Below are positions 51,572 through 60,816 of a stretch of DNA of 64,000 nt, piece by piece. The notes beneath the pieces were generated by a model. The model made no database searches, was not told where the DNA came from, and saw nothing but the letters and a program-made list of their open reading frames with translations. A program made the translations under genes and the position numbers. This DNA comes from Dyadobacter sp. CY323. GTDB taxonomy: Bacteria; Bacteroidota; Bacteroidia; Cytophagales; Spirosomataceae. The stretch is from positions 434,001 to 498,000 of the forward strand of contig NZ_JAJUXH010000001.1 of NCBI RefSeq assembly GCF_021390245.1, read 5' to 3'. Numbering within the stretch: position 1 is the stretch's first letter; every line of letters starts with the position of its first letter.

Positions 51572-52498
51572 ATGAAAATCCTGATTGCAGACTCCATGCA
51601 TCCTTCTCTTTTCACCATGCTGGACGAGCGGGGCTGGAAGTTCGACTATCATCCCGAATATAACCGCCAGGAAATCAAATTTGAACTCCCTTATTTCGAC
51701 GGGCTGATCATCCGCAGCAAAACGTATCTGGATCGTGAAATGCTTCCAGAACCCGGAAAGTTAAAATTCATCGCCAGAGCAGGAGCGGGACTGGACCTGA
51801 TTGATCTGGAAGTTGCCAGGGAATTGGGAATCGAGGTTTTTCATGCAGGAACCGGAAACCGGGATGCTGTCGCGGAACATGTACTTGGAATGCTTTTGGG
51901 ATTATTCAACAATATTTTGAAGGCCGACCGGGAAGTAAGGAATGGTGTTTGGAACCGGGAAGGGAACAGGGGAGTGGAGTTGATGGGTAAAACGGTTGGT
52001 TTGATCGGCTACGGAAATAATGGTTCTGCGACCGCCAGAAGGTTGAGTGGTTTTGGCTGTAAAGTGCTTGCGTATGATAAATACCGTGACAACTATGGAG
52101 ATGATTTTGCAGAAGAGTCAACGCTCGAACGCATTGTCAATGAAGCAGATATCATGAGTCTTCACATTCCATTAACAGAGGCTAGTCGTTCATGGATCAA
52201 CGAGGATTTTATTAATGGTTTTAAAAAACCTTTTTATCTGGTCAACCTGTCACGCGGCGAGATTGTGAAGCTGGCCGACGTGGTAAACGGGCTGAAAAGC
52301 GGTAAGATCAAAGGTGCGTGCCTGGATGTGCTCGAAAATGAAAAGATCAATAAGCTCACACCGTCTCAGCAGGAGTCATTCGATTACTTAAAGTCTTCAG
52401 ATAAAGTTGTTTTGACGCCGCATATCGGCGGCTGGACACATGAGAGTTATGTCCGCATTAACGAAGTGCTGGTTCAGCAAATTTCAGAATGGTTATAA
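51572..52498 (+). CDS. D-2-hydroxyacid dehydrogenase (SerA/PdxB-like)
   Basis: A 308-residue NAD-dependent oxidoreductase of the D-isomer-specific 2-hydroxyacid dehydrogenase family. The nucleotide fold has VGLIGYGNNGSATARRLSGF, and the catalytic set is Arg in NLSRGEIVKL, Glu in LDVLENEKIN and His in TPHIGGWTHES. The N-terminal half (GLIIRSKTYLDREMLPEPGK) is the swapped substrate-lid domain. Length fits phosphoglycerate or erythronate-4-phosphate dehydrogenases without a regulatory ACT domain. It is divergent from pdxA with a 95-nt gap, which makes a role in vitamin B6 synthesis possible but unproven. A hairpin follows its stop. Confidence 0.9.
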   Translation: MKILIADSMHPSLFTMLDERGWKFDYHPEYNRQEIKFELPYFDGLIIRSKTYLDREMLPEPGKLKFIARAGAGLDLIDLEVARELGIEVFHAGTGNRDAVAEHVLGMLLGLFNNILKADREVRNGVWNREGNRGVELMGKTVGLIGYGNNGSATARRLSGFGCKVLAYDKYRDNYGDDFAEESTLERIVNEADIMSLHIPLTEASRSWINEDFINGFKKPFYLVNLSRGEIVKLADVVNGLKSGKIKGACLDVLENEKINKLTPSQQESFDYLKSSDKVVLTPHIGGWTHESYVRINEVLVQQISEWL

Positions 52499-52505
52499 AA
52501 CAAAT

Positions 52506-52526
52506 ATGCCGACCAAAGGTCGGCAC
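52506..52526. terminator. Small hairpin between convergent genes
   Basis: GCCGACC (52508-52514) and GGTCGGC (52518-52524) with an AAA loop. It lies just after the dehydrogenase stop and before the end of the convergent rplY/ctc gene. T-tracts are weak on both sides, so termination efficiency is uncertain. Confidence 0.5.
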
Positions 52527-52559
52527 GTTTGCATCTATTAGCCATGAAAAATAAAATAC

Positions 52560-53123
52560 TTATTTAAGAGTACCACGAAGTGCACGTGGGATCTCAACTG
52601 AAGCAATCGGGTTGCTTGCGGCTGTTAATATAACAAAATTTTCAGCCTTTACTGCACCTACTTTCACAGATTTTCCTAAATCTAGTTCAGTAACGTCCAC
52701 ATCTACGTAGTCTGGAATATTCTCAGCCAAACCTTGTAAACGCAATTTACGCAATTTTTGGTTCATTTTACCACCTTTCATTACTCCTGTTGATGTGCCT
52801 GTCAATTTAACCGGTACGTCAACTTTCACTTCCTTACCATCAATGATCTGCAGGAAATCCGCGTGGATCAACGAGTCATTAACAGGATGGAACTGTCTTT
52901 CCTGAAGGATGGCATTATATAAAGTACCCTCGATATTAAGGGTAACGTTAAAAATATCCGGTGTGAAAAGCAATTCGCGGAACAACATAGCCGGTGCATA
53001 AAAATGTACCTGCTCGCTTCCACCGTACAGCACAGACGGAACATAACCTTGTGAACGTAGTTCCTGGGCTTCCGTCTTGCCGAGATTCGCTCTTTTAAAC
53101 CCTACAATCTCATGCGTTTTCAT
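52560..53123 (-). CDS. rplY: 50S ribosomal protein L25/general stress protein Ctc
   Basis: A 187-residue ribosomal protein that binds 5S rRNA. The N-terminal L25 domain reads MKTHEIVGFKRANLGKTEAQ, LRSQGYVPSVLYGG and FHPVNDSLIHADFLQI, and the C-terminal beta domain of the TL5/Ctc type follows (VDVPVKLTGTSTGVMKGGKM, EDIPDYVDVD-like ENIPDYVDVDVTELDLGKSV). The two-domain length is normal for Bacteroidota. It lies 36 nt after prs on the same strand, an arrangement (prs-ctc) shared by many bacteria, so they are likely co-transcribed. Codon use is strongly biased (GTA, AAA, CGT-type), in keeping with high expression. Confidence 0.95.
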   Translation of the reverse strand: MKTHEIVGFKRANLGKTEAQELRSQGYVPSVLYGGSEQVHFYAPAMLFRELLFTPDIFNVTLNIEGTLYNAILQERQFHPVNDSLIHADFLQIIDGKEVKVDVPVKLTGTSTGVMKGGKMNQKLRKLRLQGLAENIPDYVDVDVTELDLGKSVKVGAVKAENFVILTAASNPIASVEIPRALRGTLK

Positions 53124-53159
53124 AAGAATATTTATTAATAAAGTTAAAAAAAATAAAAT

Positions 53160-54104
53160 TTACTGATAATTTATAAATAATGAACTAATAGATTCATGGT
53201 CACGGATACGGCCAATTGCTTTTGCGAACAGCTCGGCAACCGACAATACGCGAATTTTTGGATTGTGTTGCTTTAAAGGAATCGTATCTGTTACGATTAA
53301 TTCTTCCAAAACAGAATTTGCAATGTTTTCATGTGCCTTACCGGACATAATCGCGTGGGTACTGATCGCGCGAACGGTATTTGCACCTTTATCTAATATC
53401 AACTCCGCAGCTTTGCAAAGCGTTCCGCCGGTATCGATCAGGTCATCGACCAACACCACATCCATTCCCTCCACGTCTCCGATTACCTGCATGCTGGCGA
53501 TCTCATTGGCTCTTTTTCTATGTTTATCGCACAGGATCATATCCACGTTCAGGAACTTCGCAAAGTTCCGGGCCCGGGCCGCGCCACCCATATCCGGGGA
53601 TGCGATGAGCAGGTTTTCAAGATTTAACGATTTGATGTAAGGGACGAAAATAGATGTTCCTTCCAAATGGTCAACCGGTAAGTCGAAAAAGCCCTGAATC
53701 TGTCCGGCGTGCAAATCGATTGTCATTAAACGGTCGACTCCGACTGATGTAAGCAGGTTCGCCACTACTTTCGCTGCAATGGCTACACGCGGTTTGTCTT
53801 TCCGATCTTGTCTGGCATATCCAAAATAAGGAAGTACGACGGTAACATAGTGTGCGGAGGCACGGCGGGCCGCGTCAACCATTAAAAGCAATTCGAGAAG
53901 ATTATCAGCCGGCGGCATGGTGGACTGGATCAAAAAAACGTCACATCCGCGAATGGATTCCTCAAAGCTGGGGGATAATTCTCCGTCACTAAACTTACGT
54001 AATGTATACCCGCCTAACTCTTTGCCATAATACCTGGCAATGTCTTTGGCCAAATACTCGGACTGACTTCCCGAGAATATTTTTACTGTATTAAATGAAC
54101 CCAT
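53160..54104 (-). CDS. prs: Ribose-phosphate pyrophosphokinase
   Basis: A 314-residue enzyme that makes PRPP from ribose 5-phosphate and ATP, feeding purine, pyrimidine, histidine, tryptophan and NAD synthesis. It begins MGSFNTVKIFSGSQSEYLAK. The ATP flexible loop is LPYFGYARQDRKDKPR, the metal/ATP site TIDLHAGQIQGFFD, and the PRPP loop DVVLVDDLIDTGGTLCKAA. The length and all signatures are typical of class I enzymes. It sits upstream of rplY on the minus strand. The PAP2 phosphatase gene ends 38 nt upstream, so these may belong to a longer transcript starting at trpS. Confidence 0.96.
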   Translation of the reverse strand: MGSFNTVKIFSGSQSEYLAKDIARYYGKELGGYTLRKFSDGELSPSFEESIRGCDVFLIQSTMPPADNLLELLLMVDAARRASAHYVTVVLPYFGYARQDRKDKPRVAIAAKVVANLLTSVGVDRLMTIDLHAGQIQGFFDLPVDHLEGTSIFVPYIKSLNLENLLIASPDMGGAARARNFAKFLNVDMILCDKHRKRANEIASMQVIGDVEGMDVVLVDDLIDTGGTLCKAAELILDKGANTVRAISTHAIMSGKAHENIANSVLEELIVTDTIPLKQHNPKIRVLSVAELFAKAIGRIRDHESISSLFINYQ

Positions 54105-54142
54105 GGCCAGACTAAAATTTCCGCAAAATTAAATAAAATCAA

Positions 54143-54718
54143 TCAATTATGACTATACCTTCTTAAAAAAAAGTAATAAGCCTGGGTGCAAATCACGCCT
54201 GTCAGCAGACCGACCAAAGCCCCGACAAAGATATCCGCAGGATAATGTACGCCCACGTAAACCCTGCTGTACGAATATAATGCGGCCCAGAAGAAGAGTA
54301 TTCCAATGTACCGCACCTGGCCACGAAGTAATGCAAACCAGGTCATTGCCACCGCAAAGCTGGTAGACGCGTGTGAGGAAGCAAATCCATATAAACCCCC
54401 GCAGCCCGTCACCTGATGCACCATTCCTTTGAGGTCAGGTTCATGACAAGGCCGGAAACGGATGAAGTAGGGTTTCATAATGCCCGAGGTGATTTTATCG
54501 GCTATTACCACGGCGATAATGACCGTAACAAGAATTCCAAGTCCCTTTTTCGCATTGGGCTTAATGGAAAGAAAAATTAAAACCAGGTACATCGGTACCC
54601 ATGTGTATTTATACGTGATCCAGTACATGACGGTATCCAGCCAGGGATAATGCCACCCGTTCAGACTAAGAAAAAGCTCCTGGTCGGAATGGATCAGCGT
54701 ATCAATGGTTTCGGTCAT
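54143..54718 (-). CDS. PAP2 family membrane phosphatase
   Basis: A 191-residue integral membrane phosphatase with about five helices. The three-part acid phosphatase site is present: KPYFIRFRPCHEPD (C1), YGFASSHASTSFAVAMTW (C2, with SSHA in place of PSGH) and SYSRVYVGVHYPADI (C3). It should remove phosphate from lipid phosphates such as phosphatidic acid or undecaprenyl pyrophosphate on the periplasmic side; the substrate is not decided by sequence. Its ATG overlaps the trpS stop by 4 nt (ATGA), so it is translated together with trpS. Such coupling is common in Bacteroidota operons without a shared pathway. Confidence 0.92.
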   Translation of the reverse strand: MTETIDTLIHSDQELFLSLNGWHYPWLDTVMYWITYKYTWVPMYLVLIFLSIKPNAKKGLGILVTVIIAVVIADKITSGIMKPYFIRFRPCHEPDLKGMVHQVTGCGGLYGFASSHASTSFAVAMTWFALLRGQVRYIGILFFWAALYSYSRVYVGVHYPADIFVGALVGLLTGVICTQAYYFFLRRYSHN

Positions 54719-55692
54719 GAGCTGAATCCAAGGACTTTACGAACTTTCGCAATCGTTTCCTGTGCAATTTCGCGCGCTTTTGTCTCGCCTTCAACCAAAA
54801 TGGATTCCAACTCAGCATTGTTTTCCATATAGTAATTGAAAATGCGGCGTGGTTCCGCAAATTTTTCCAGGATGCATTCCAGCAAAGCCTGTTTGGCGTG
54901 ACCGTAGCCGTAACCTCCGTTCAGATAATTGTTGCGCATGGTTTCGATCTCGGCCGCTGAGGCAATGAGACTATACAACTTGAAGGTAATATCGCTTTCG
55001 GGGTCTTTGGGCTCTTCGAGGGGCGTCGAGTCCGAGACGATCTTTTTAACTACCTTTTTTAATTCATTCTCAGGCAGAAAAATATCAATGTAGTTGTGAT
55101 ACGATTTACTCATTTTCTGGCCGTCGACACCGGGTATGGTCATTACCTTTTCATCTATTTGCGGCTCTGGAAGCACTAGTATGTCTTCGCCGGCGAGCAA
55201 GTTGAAGCGACTGGCAATGTCTTTCGTCATTTCCAGATGTTGCTTCTGATCTTTTCCTACCGGGATGATGTTGGCATTGTAAAGCAGAATGTCAGCTGCC
55301 TGCAGCACAGGATACGTAAATAATCCCGCATTCACATCCGCTAGTTTCTCGGACTTTTCCTTAAATGAAGTCGCATTGGACAACATCGGGAATGGTGTGA
55401 AACAGTTCAGGTACCACGCCAGCTCGGCATGTTCCTGCACCCTGGATTGTCGCCAGAATACATTTTTTTTATAATCAAAGCCGAATGCAAGCCAGGCTGC
55501 CGCGATCGCACGCACAAATTTTTCCCTTTCCTGTCCGTCTTTCAGCGAAACAAGAGAATGGAGGTCTGCTATGAAAAAGAAAGATTCATTTCCGGGTTGT
55601 TTAGAAAGCGCAATTCCGGGTACAATCGCCCCGAGAATGTTGCCCAAATGTGGTCTTCCACTACTTTGAATGCCTGTAAGAATTCTGGCCAT
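54715..55692 (-). CDS. trpS: Tryptophan--tRNA ligase
   Basis: A 325-residue class I aminoacyl-tRNA synthetase. The HIGH-like motif is GRPHLGNILGAIVPG near residue 13, the KMSKS loop is KMSKSYHNYIDIF near residue 195, and the tryptophan pocket includes NAGLFTYPVLQAADILLYNA and VGKDQKQHLEMTKDIA. The length is typical. It charges tRNA-Trp in the cytoplasm. It is the first gene of a minus-strand run into the PAP2 phosphatase (4-nt overlap), prs and rplY. Upstream, 35 nt away, is the end of the RelE-like pseudogene. Confidence 0.96.
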   Translation of the reverse strand: MARILTGIQSSGRPHLGNILGAIVPGIALSKQPGNESFFFIADLHSLVSLKDGQEREKFVRAIAAAWLAFGFDYKKNVFWRQSRVQEHAELAWYLNCFTPFPMLSNATSFKEKSEKLADVNAGLFTYPVLQAADILLYNANIIPVGKDQKQHLEMTKDIASRFNLLAGEDILVLPEPQIDEKVMTIPGVDGQKMSKSYHNYIDIFLPENELKKVVKKIVSDSTPLEEPKDPESDITFKLYSLIASAAEIETMRNNYLNGGYGYGHAKQALLECILEKFAEPRRIFNYYMENNAELESILVEGETKAREIAQETIAKVRKVLGFSS

Positions 55693-55727
55693 TTATACGA
55701 CGCCGAATGGATTTCGGCTACTTTTAA

Positions 55728-56052
55728 TTAGTTATGTATGGACTCAATTAACAAACGCAATTCCTTTGAAGGTATAGATTCTTTCTCCGATTTATCATAA
55801 AGACTTAGCAAATAGAGTTTGTTATCTGCTGATAAATAATAAGTGATTACCCGAATTCCTCCGCTTCTTCCTTTTCCTTTGCTCTTGACCTGCCATCGGA
55901 TTTTATATGCCTGTGATCCAAGAGATTGACCCATATCAGGTTTGTGAGATAGCTCCACAATTAATAGCTGAATGTCGGAAGGCAGGGACGGGAATTTTTG
56001 CACAAGCGTTTATATTCTTTCATAAATTCTGGTGTGTAGTAATTTTAATCAT
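55728..56052 (-). pseudogene. RelE/HigB-type toxin, broken by two frameshifts
   Basis: The frame 56003-55728 (GTG start) encodes most of a RelE-type mRNA interferase: FPSLPSDIQLLIVELSH, QAYKIRWQVKSKGKGRSGG, IRVITYYLSADNKLYLLS and YDKSEKESI. The missing N-terminus is found in other frames. An ATG at 56052-56050, overlapping the antitoxin stop, reads MIKI; then YTPEFMKEYKRL is read one base off; then the main frame starts after another one-base loss at about 56002. In the full family the order is MxxIxYTPEFxKEYKRL followed by the part above. So two single-base deletions (near 56040 and 56002) have killed the gene, or the assembly has errors here. It is preceded by an intact antitoxin gene. Confidence 0.72.
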
Positions 56053-56242
56053 TAAAGAGTTCGTTAATATCAGGCTCAGGCAATTTTCCGGATTTCATTA
56101 GTTTTAGCTCTTTAATCGATTGCCTTAGCGAGTCAGCGTGTGTTTCTTTTTTTAGCCTGGCTTGAATCTCTTTCCAATCCTCAATGGGAATTATCACAGC
56201 GGTTTTTTTGCCCTTTTCGTTCGATAAGAATTGTAGGTTCAT
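56045..56242 (-). CDS. Antitoxin-like protein partnered with the RelE remnant
   Basis: A 65-residue protein, MNLQFLSNEKGKKTAVIIPI, then EDWKEIQARLKK and a helical, charged C-terminus ending EPDINELFND. The plan (short beta strand start with a K-A-V-I-I-P motif, then helices) fits Phd/YefM-like or small Bacteroidota antitoxins that sit in front of RelE toxins. It overlaps the original toxin start by 8 nt. It would bind and neutralise the toxin and repress the pair. Since the toxin is frameshifted, it may now be an orphan antitoxin, perhaps protecting from related toxins. Upstream, 115 nt away, is the divergent DUF2461 gene. Confidence 0.7.
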   Translation of the reverse strand: MNLQFLSNEKGKKTAVIIPIEDWKEIQARLKKETHADSLRQSIKELKLMKSGKLPEPDINELFND

Positions 56243-56324
56243 AACATTCAGTCTATTATCTTTTATAAGCTGTTTTCTTCTCTGTGTATCCCCAAAATTC
56301 GTTAAATTGAATCACAAATCGTAG

Positions 56325-56332
56325 TAAATTTG
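56325..56332 (+). promoter_or_regulatory. -7 box (TAAATTTG) before the DUF2461 gene
   Basis: TAAATTTG matches TAnnTTTG exactly, 25 nt before the ATG at 56358. A TTG-containing stretch (GTTAAATTG) about 17 nt upstream could be the -33 half, but the spacing is short. Confidence 0.4.
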
Positions 56333-56357
56333 ATATTTATAGCTTCAAGAAAACGTA

Positions 56358-57029
56358 ATGGATTTCAAAACACTTCACTTTCTCAGTCAATTAGCGGAAA
56401 ATAATAACAGGGACTGGTTCCAGGAAAACAGAAAACTTTATGACGCGGCAAAAGCAGATATGGAAAGCCTGGTCGGTTACCTGATTGCGGAAGTAGGAAA
56501 GTTTCAGGATTTGGGAAATTTGCAGGTAAAAGAGTGTTTGCTTCGCATCAACCGGGATATCCGGTTCTCTAAAAATAAGGCTCCGTATAAAAATCACCTC
56601 AGCGCGGGAATCGGCCCGGGAGGTAAAAGCTCGGGAAAAATAGACTACTACCTCCATATTCAACCAAATGATCAGACATTTCTGGGAGGTGGAATGTGGG
56701 AAACTACTTCAGAACAAATCGCGAGGTTCCGTCAGGAGATCGATTATAATGCAGACGAACTGAAAGCCATCATCCAAGACAAGGAATTTCGCGGGTACTA
56801 TCCTGAAATTAGTGGGGATACTCTGAAAACAGTGCCGAAAGGATATTCAAAAGAACATCCGGAGATCGAGCTTTTGAAACGAAAACAGCTTTTTTTTATA
56901 CATCGCTACACAGATAAGGAAGTGGCATCCAAAGACTTTGGAAAAATGGTTTTAAAAGGTATCCAGCTGCTCAAACCTTTTACCGATTATATGAATTATG
57001 TACTATATGAACAGGTGACTGAGGAGTAA
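56358..57029 (+). CDS. DUF2461 family protein
   Basis: A 223-residue soluble protein of the DUF2461/TIGR02453 family, whose function is unknown. It begins MDFKTLHFLSQLAENNNRDW, where FLxxLxxNNxRxWF is the family hallmark, and continues with LLRINRDIRFSKNKAPYKNH, the most conserved part, and SKIDYYLHIQ-type GKIDYYLHIQPNDQTFLGGG. It has no signal peptide. Members are widespread in Bacteroidota and fungi. It is followed by dnaE after 50 nt on the same strand, so they may share a transcript. An exact -7 box lies just upstream. Confidence 0.9.
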   Translation: MDFKTLHFLSQLAENNNRDWFQENRKLYDAAKADMESLVGYLIAEVGKFQDLGNLQVKECLLRINRDIRFSKNKAPYKNHLSAGIGPGGKSSGKIDYYLHIQPNDQTFLGGGMWETTSEQIARFRQEIDYNADELKAIIQDKEFRGYYPEISGDTLKTVPKGYSKEHPEIELLKRKQLFFIHRYTDKEVASKDFGKMVLKGIQLLKPFTDYMNYVLYEQVTEE

Positions 57030-57079
57030 GGTGTTTTCAGTTTCTAAATAAGTCAGGATATCCTATTTAAAATTTCCCT

Positions 57080-60000
57080 ATGCAATTTTCTCATCTGCAC
57101 TGTCACACGCAATTTTCACTTCTCGACGGTGCTGCCGACATTAAAAAGCTTTTCAAAAAAGCCAAGGAAGACAATATGCCGGCGGTTGCGATCACAGATC
57201 ACGGCAATATGTTCGGAGTGTTTGAGTTTGTTGCGGAAGGTAACAAGCAAGGCATTAAACCGATTGTCGGCTGCGAGTTTTATGTGGTGGAAGACAGGCA
57301 CGTACGTCAATTTACCAAAGACAAAAAGGATGTCCGTTTTCACCAGCTGCTTCTTGCCAAAGATGAGATCGGGTATAAAAACCTGATTAAAATGTGCTCG
57401 CTGGGCTACATGGAAGGCATGTATGGTAAGTATCCGCGTATTGATAAAGAACTGATTGTCAAGTATCATCAGGGATTGATCGCTACAACCTGCTGCATCG
57501 GTGCTACCGTTCCGAAGACAATTTTAAGGCAAGGTGAAGAAGCCGGCGAGCGGGAATTTAAATGGTGGCTTGATCTGTTCGGCGACGATTTTTATGTTGA
57601 ACTGCAACGTCATGACATCCGCGATCAATATATTGTAAATGAGGCATTGTTGAAGTTTGCGAGGAAATATAATGTAAAGGTTATTTGTTCAAATGACTCG
57701 CATTATGTGGATCAGGAGGATTGGAATGCACATGATATCCTGCTGTGTATCAATACCGGGGATAAACAAAGTACACCTTCCTCAAAAGATTTTGACGACG
57801 ATAAAGGTATCCCGAAAGGATCACGGTTTGCCTTTTATAACGATCAGTTTTATTTCAAGAAGACCAGCGAAATGATGCAGTTGTTCCATGATTTGCCCGA
57901 ATCGCTGGACAACACGAACGAAATTGTTGATAAGATCAAAACGCTGGATTTAAGAAAAGATATCCTGCTTCCCAATTTTCCGATTCCTGACGAATTCAAA
58001 ACGCATACTTTGTCCGAAATGGCGGGTAAAAAGGAGTTGACGGCCGATGTCTTGAACCAGTGGGAATATTTGAAACACCTTTCATTTGTAGGTGCAAAGA
58101 AAAAATATGGTACGATCACGGCAGAAGTCGAGGACCGTCTGAACTTTGAGCTGAATGTGATCCGGAATATGGGTTTCCCCGGTTACTTCCTGATCGTCGC
58201 CGATTTTATCGAAGCTGGCAGAGAAATGGGCGTTTTTATTGGCCCCGGGCGTGGTTCGGCGGCTGGTTCCGTGGTAGCTTATGCGACAGGGATCACCAAT
58301 ATTGACCCGATCAAGTACGATCTGCTTTTCGAGCGTTTCCTGAATCCTGACCGTATTTCACTTCCTGATATTGATACGGATTTCGATGACGAGGGAAGAC
58401 AGAAAGTGATTGATTATGTTGTTAAAAAGTATGGGTATAACCAGGTAGCTCAGATCGTTACGTATGGTACGATGGCGGCTAAATCAGCGATTAAAGACGT
58501 TGCCCGCGTAATGGACCTGCCACTTTCCGATGCCAATATGCTCGCCAAGCTGGTGCCCGATAAGCCAACTTATAACATGACCCTCAACCGGATTTTCACG
58601 GCGCCGCTGGAAGGTGAGGGGAGTTTGATGAAAAAGGAAGGAATTGCCCCGGAAGAACTGGATAATGTGAAGAAAATGCGCGCAATCGCATTGGGTAAGG
58701 ATTTGCAGGCCAGTGTTTTACAGGAGGCAAGGCGGCTGGAAGGTACGGTGAGAAATACCGGTATACATGCGGCCGGGATCATCATTGCGCCAAGTGATTT
58801 GACGGAAATCATTCCGGTAAGTACTTCCAAAGACTCCGAGTTTTTGATCACCCAGTATCAGGGAAAGATCATTGAGGATGCCGGGGTTATTAAAATGGAC
58901 TTTCTGGGGCTTCGAAACCTGACCATTATTAAGGAAGCCTTGCGGTTGATCAAACAAAATCATGACATTGACATTGTGATCGACGATGTGCCGCTGGATG
59001 ATCCGAAGGTTTTTGAATTGTTCCAACGTGGAGACACGAATGCGATTTTCCAATTCGAATCCGATGGGATGAAAAAGCACATGCGCGACCTCATTCCCGA
59101 CCGGTTTGAGCACCTTATCGCCATGAATGCATTGTACCGCCCGGGCCCGATTGCCTACATTCCAAACTTTATCCGAAGAAAGAATGGTCTGGAAGACATT
59201 ACCTACGATTTGCCTGAGCTGGAAGAATATCTCGCTGATACCTATGGGATTACGGTGTATCAAGAACAGGTAATGCTTCTTTCACAAAAGCTGGCCGGCT
59301 TCACAAAAGGTCAGGCCGATACATTGCGTAAGGCAATGGGTAAGAAGCAGATCGAAACGCTGAACAAGCTGAAAGGCGATTTCATGAAAGGCGGCACGGA
59401 AAAGGGTCTGGATGCCAAAAAACTCGAGAAAATCTGGACAGACTGGGAGGCATTTGCATCTTACGCCTTTAATAAATCACACTCAACCTGTTACGCATTT
59501 GTAGCCTATCAGACGGCCTACTTGAAAGCACATTATCCGGGCGAATACATGGCGGCGGTATTGACGAGCTCGCTGGGTAACATCGATAAGATTACATTCT
59601 TTATGGAGGAATGTAAAAATCTGGGAATAACCGTTTTAGGCCCGGATATTAATGAATCCGACAGGCAATTTAACGTAAATAAAAAAGGCGAGATCCGGTT
59701 CGGGCTGGCGGGTGTAAAAGGAAGTGGCGATGCGGCGGTAGAATCCATTATTGAAGAGAGAAATTCCGGTGGACCATTTAAAGACATTTTCGATTTCATG
59801 ACCCGAGTTAACCTCCGCACTGTTAATAAAAAGACGCTGGAGAGTTTGGGGTACGCGGGTGGTTTTGACTGTTTTACTGAATATCATCGCGCGCAATATT
59901 TTACAGCGGAGCAGGGTGAGCAGGGAACTTTTATCGAAAAGCTCATCCGGTATGCCAATAATTATCATGCTGAAAAATCATCGGCGCAGGCATCGTTATT

Positions 60001-60730
60001 TGGCTCGGCCAGTGGAGGTGATTCCACATTAGCCAAGCCCAAAGCAGCCGACATCTTGCCGTGGGACGATCTTGCAAAGCTGCGTTATGAGCAGGAAGTA
60101 GTCGGGTTCTACATTTCCGGGCATCCGCTGGATACGTTCCGGGTCGAGCTTGACAACTTTTGTAACTGTACCTTGGAAAAGGTAATGGAAATTGCGGAAG
60201 GTGAACGCGCGCCAAGATATTTTGGAAAAGAGATCACAGTAGCCGGGATTGTGACCAGTGCCCAGGAACGGATGTCCAGAAATGGCAGCAGTTTCATGAT
60301 CTTCAAAATTGAAGATTATCAGGGAAATATGGAAATGTTGTTGGGAGGTGAGGATTATATCCGTTTTAAAAACTACCTGCAGGTCGGCCAGTTTTTGTAT
60401 ATTAAAGGAAAAGTACAGAACAGGTGGAAGCAGGAAGATCAGTTTGAATTTAAGATCAGCCAGATTTCACTATTGACAGAAGTGCGCGAGAAGATGTGCC
60501 GGAAAATTAAGATTAACCTCACATTGGATCAGATTGACGCACAATTCATTCATTTACTGAATGATACATTCAGTAGCCACCCGGGGGCTTGCTCGGTGAA
60601 TATGACGGTAATTGATCCCGAAACCCATCTAGAAGTTGAAATGCTTTCGCGTGGCTACCGGGTTGCACCTACAAATGAACTGTTTAAAGTATTGAGCGGA
60701 TTTCACGGGGTAAAATTCTCCTTAAACTGA
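57080..60730 (+). CDS. dnaE: DNA polymerase III alpha subunit
   Basis: The replicative polymerase, 1216 residues. It starts with the PHP domain (MQFSHLHCHTQFSLLDGAAD), followed by the C-family palm with ADFIEAGREMGVFIGPGRGS, and the catalytic Asp pair near residues 430 and 432 in SLPDIDTDFDDEGRQ. The fingers and the helix-hairpin-helix region (VNLRTVNKKTLESLGYAGGF) follow; a polymerase/clamp-binding zone with QASLFGSASGG precedes an OB-fold (ITVAGIVTSAQERMSRNGSS). Length is that of Bacteroidota DnaE1. It acts at the replication fork with the beta clamp. It lies upstream of trxA (86-nt gap) and is likely transcribed with it or from its own promoter. Confidence 0.97.
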   Translation: MQFSHLHCHTQFSLLDGAADIKKLFKKAKEDNMPAVAITDHGNMFGVFEFVAEGNKQGIKPIVGCEFYVVEDRHVRQFTKDKKDVRFHQLLLAKDEIGYKNLIKMCSLGYMEGMYGKYPRIDKELIVKYHQGLIATTCCIGATVPKTILRQGEEAGEREFKWWLDLFGDDFYVELQRHDIRDQYIVNEALLKFARKYNVKVICSNDSHYVDQEDWNAHDILLCINTGDKQSTPSSKDFDDDKGIPKGSRFAFYNDQFYFKKTSEMMQLFHDLPESLDNTNEIVDKIKTLDLRKDILLPNFPIPDEFKTHTLSEMAGKKELTADVLNQWEYLKHLSFVGAKKKYGTITAEVEDRLNFELNVIRNMGFPGYFLIVADFIEAGREMGVFIGPGRGSAAGSVVAYATGITNIDPIKYDLLFERFLNPDRISLPDIDTDFDDEGRQKVIDYVVKKYGYNQVAQIVTYGTMAAKSAIKDVARVMDLPLSDANMLAKLVPDKPTYNMTLNRIFTAPLEGEGSLMKKEGIAPEELDNVKKMRAIALGKDLQASVLQEARRLEGTVRNTGIHAAGIIIAPSDLTEIIPVSTSKDSEFLITQYQGKIIEDAGVIKMDFLGLRNLTIIKEALRLIKQNHDIDIVIDDVPLDDPKVFELFQRGDTNAIFQFESDGMKKHMRDLIPDRFEHLIAMNALYRPGPIAYIPNFIRRKNGLEDITYDLPELEEYLADTYGITVYQEQVMLLSQKLAGFTKGQADTLRKAMGKKQIETLNKLKGDFMKGGTEKGLDAKKLEKIWTDWEAFASYAFNKSHSTCYAFVAYQTAYLKAHYPGEYMAAVLTSSLGNIDKITFFMEECKNLGITVLGPDINESDRQFNVNKKGEIRFGLAGVKGSGDAAVESIIEERNSGGPFKDIFDFMTRVNLRTVNKKTLESLGYAGGFDCFTEYHRAQYFTAEQGEQGTFIEKLIRYANNYHAEKSSAQASLFGSASGGDSTLAKPKAADILPWDDLAKLRYEQEVVGFYISGHPLDTFRVELDNFCNCTLEKVMEIAEGERAPRYFGKEITVAGIVTSAQERMSRNGSSFMIFKIEDYQGNMEMLLGGEDYIRFKNYLQVGQFLYIKGKVQNRWKQEDQFEFKISQISLLTEVREKMCRKIKINLTLDQIDAQFIHLLNDTFSSHPGACSVNMTVIDPETHLEVEMLSRGYRVAPTNELFKVLSGFHGVKFSLN

Positions 60731-60816
60731 TTGGTATTAGCTCTTTTCCGGAACTTTTAGATGTGAATTTTCCTTATTATTTCAGATTTATAAAACAACA
60801 TTAGACACTTTCTAAC

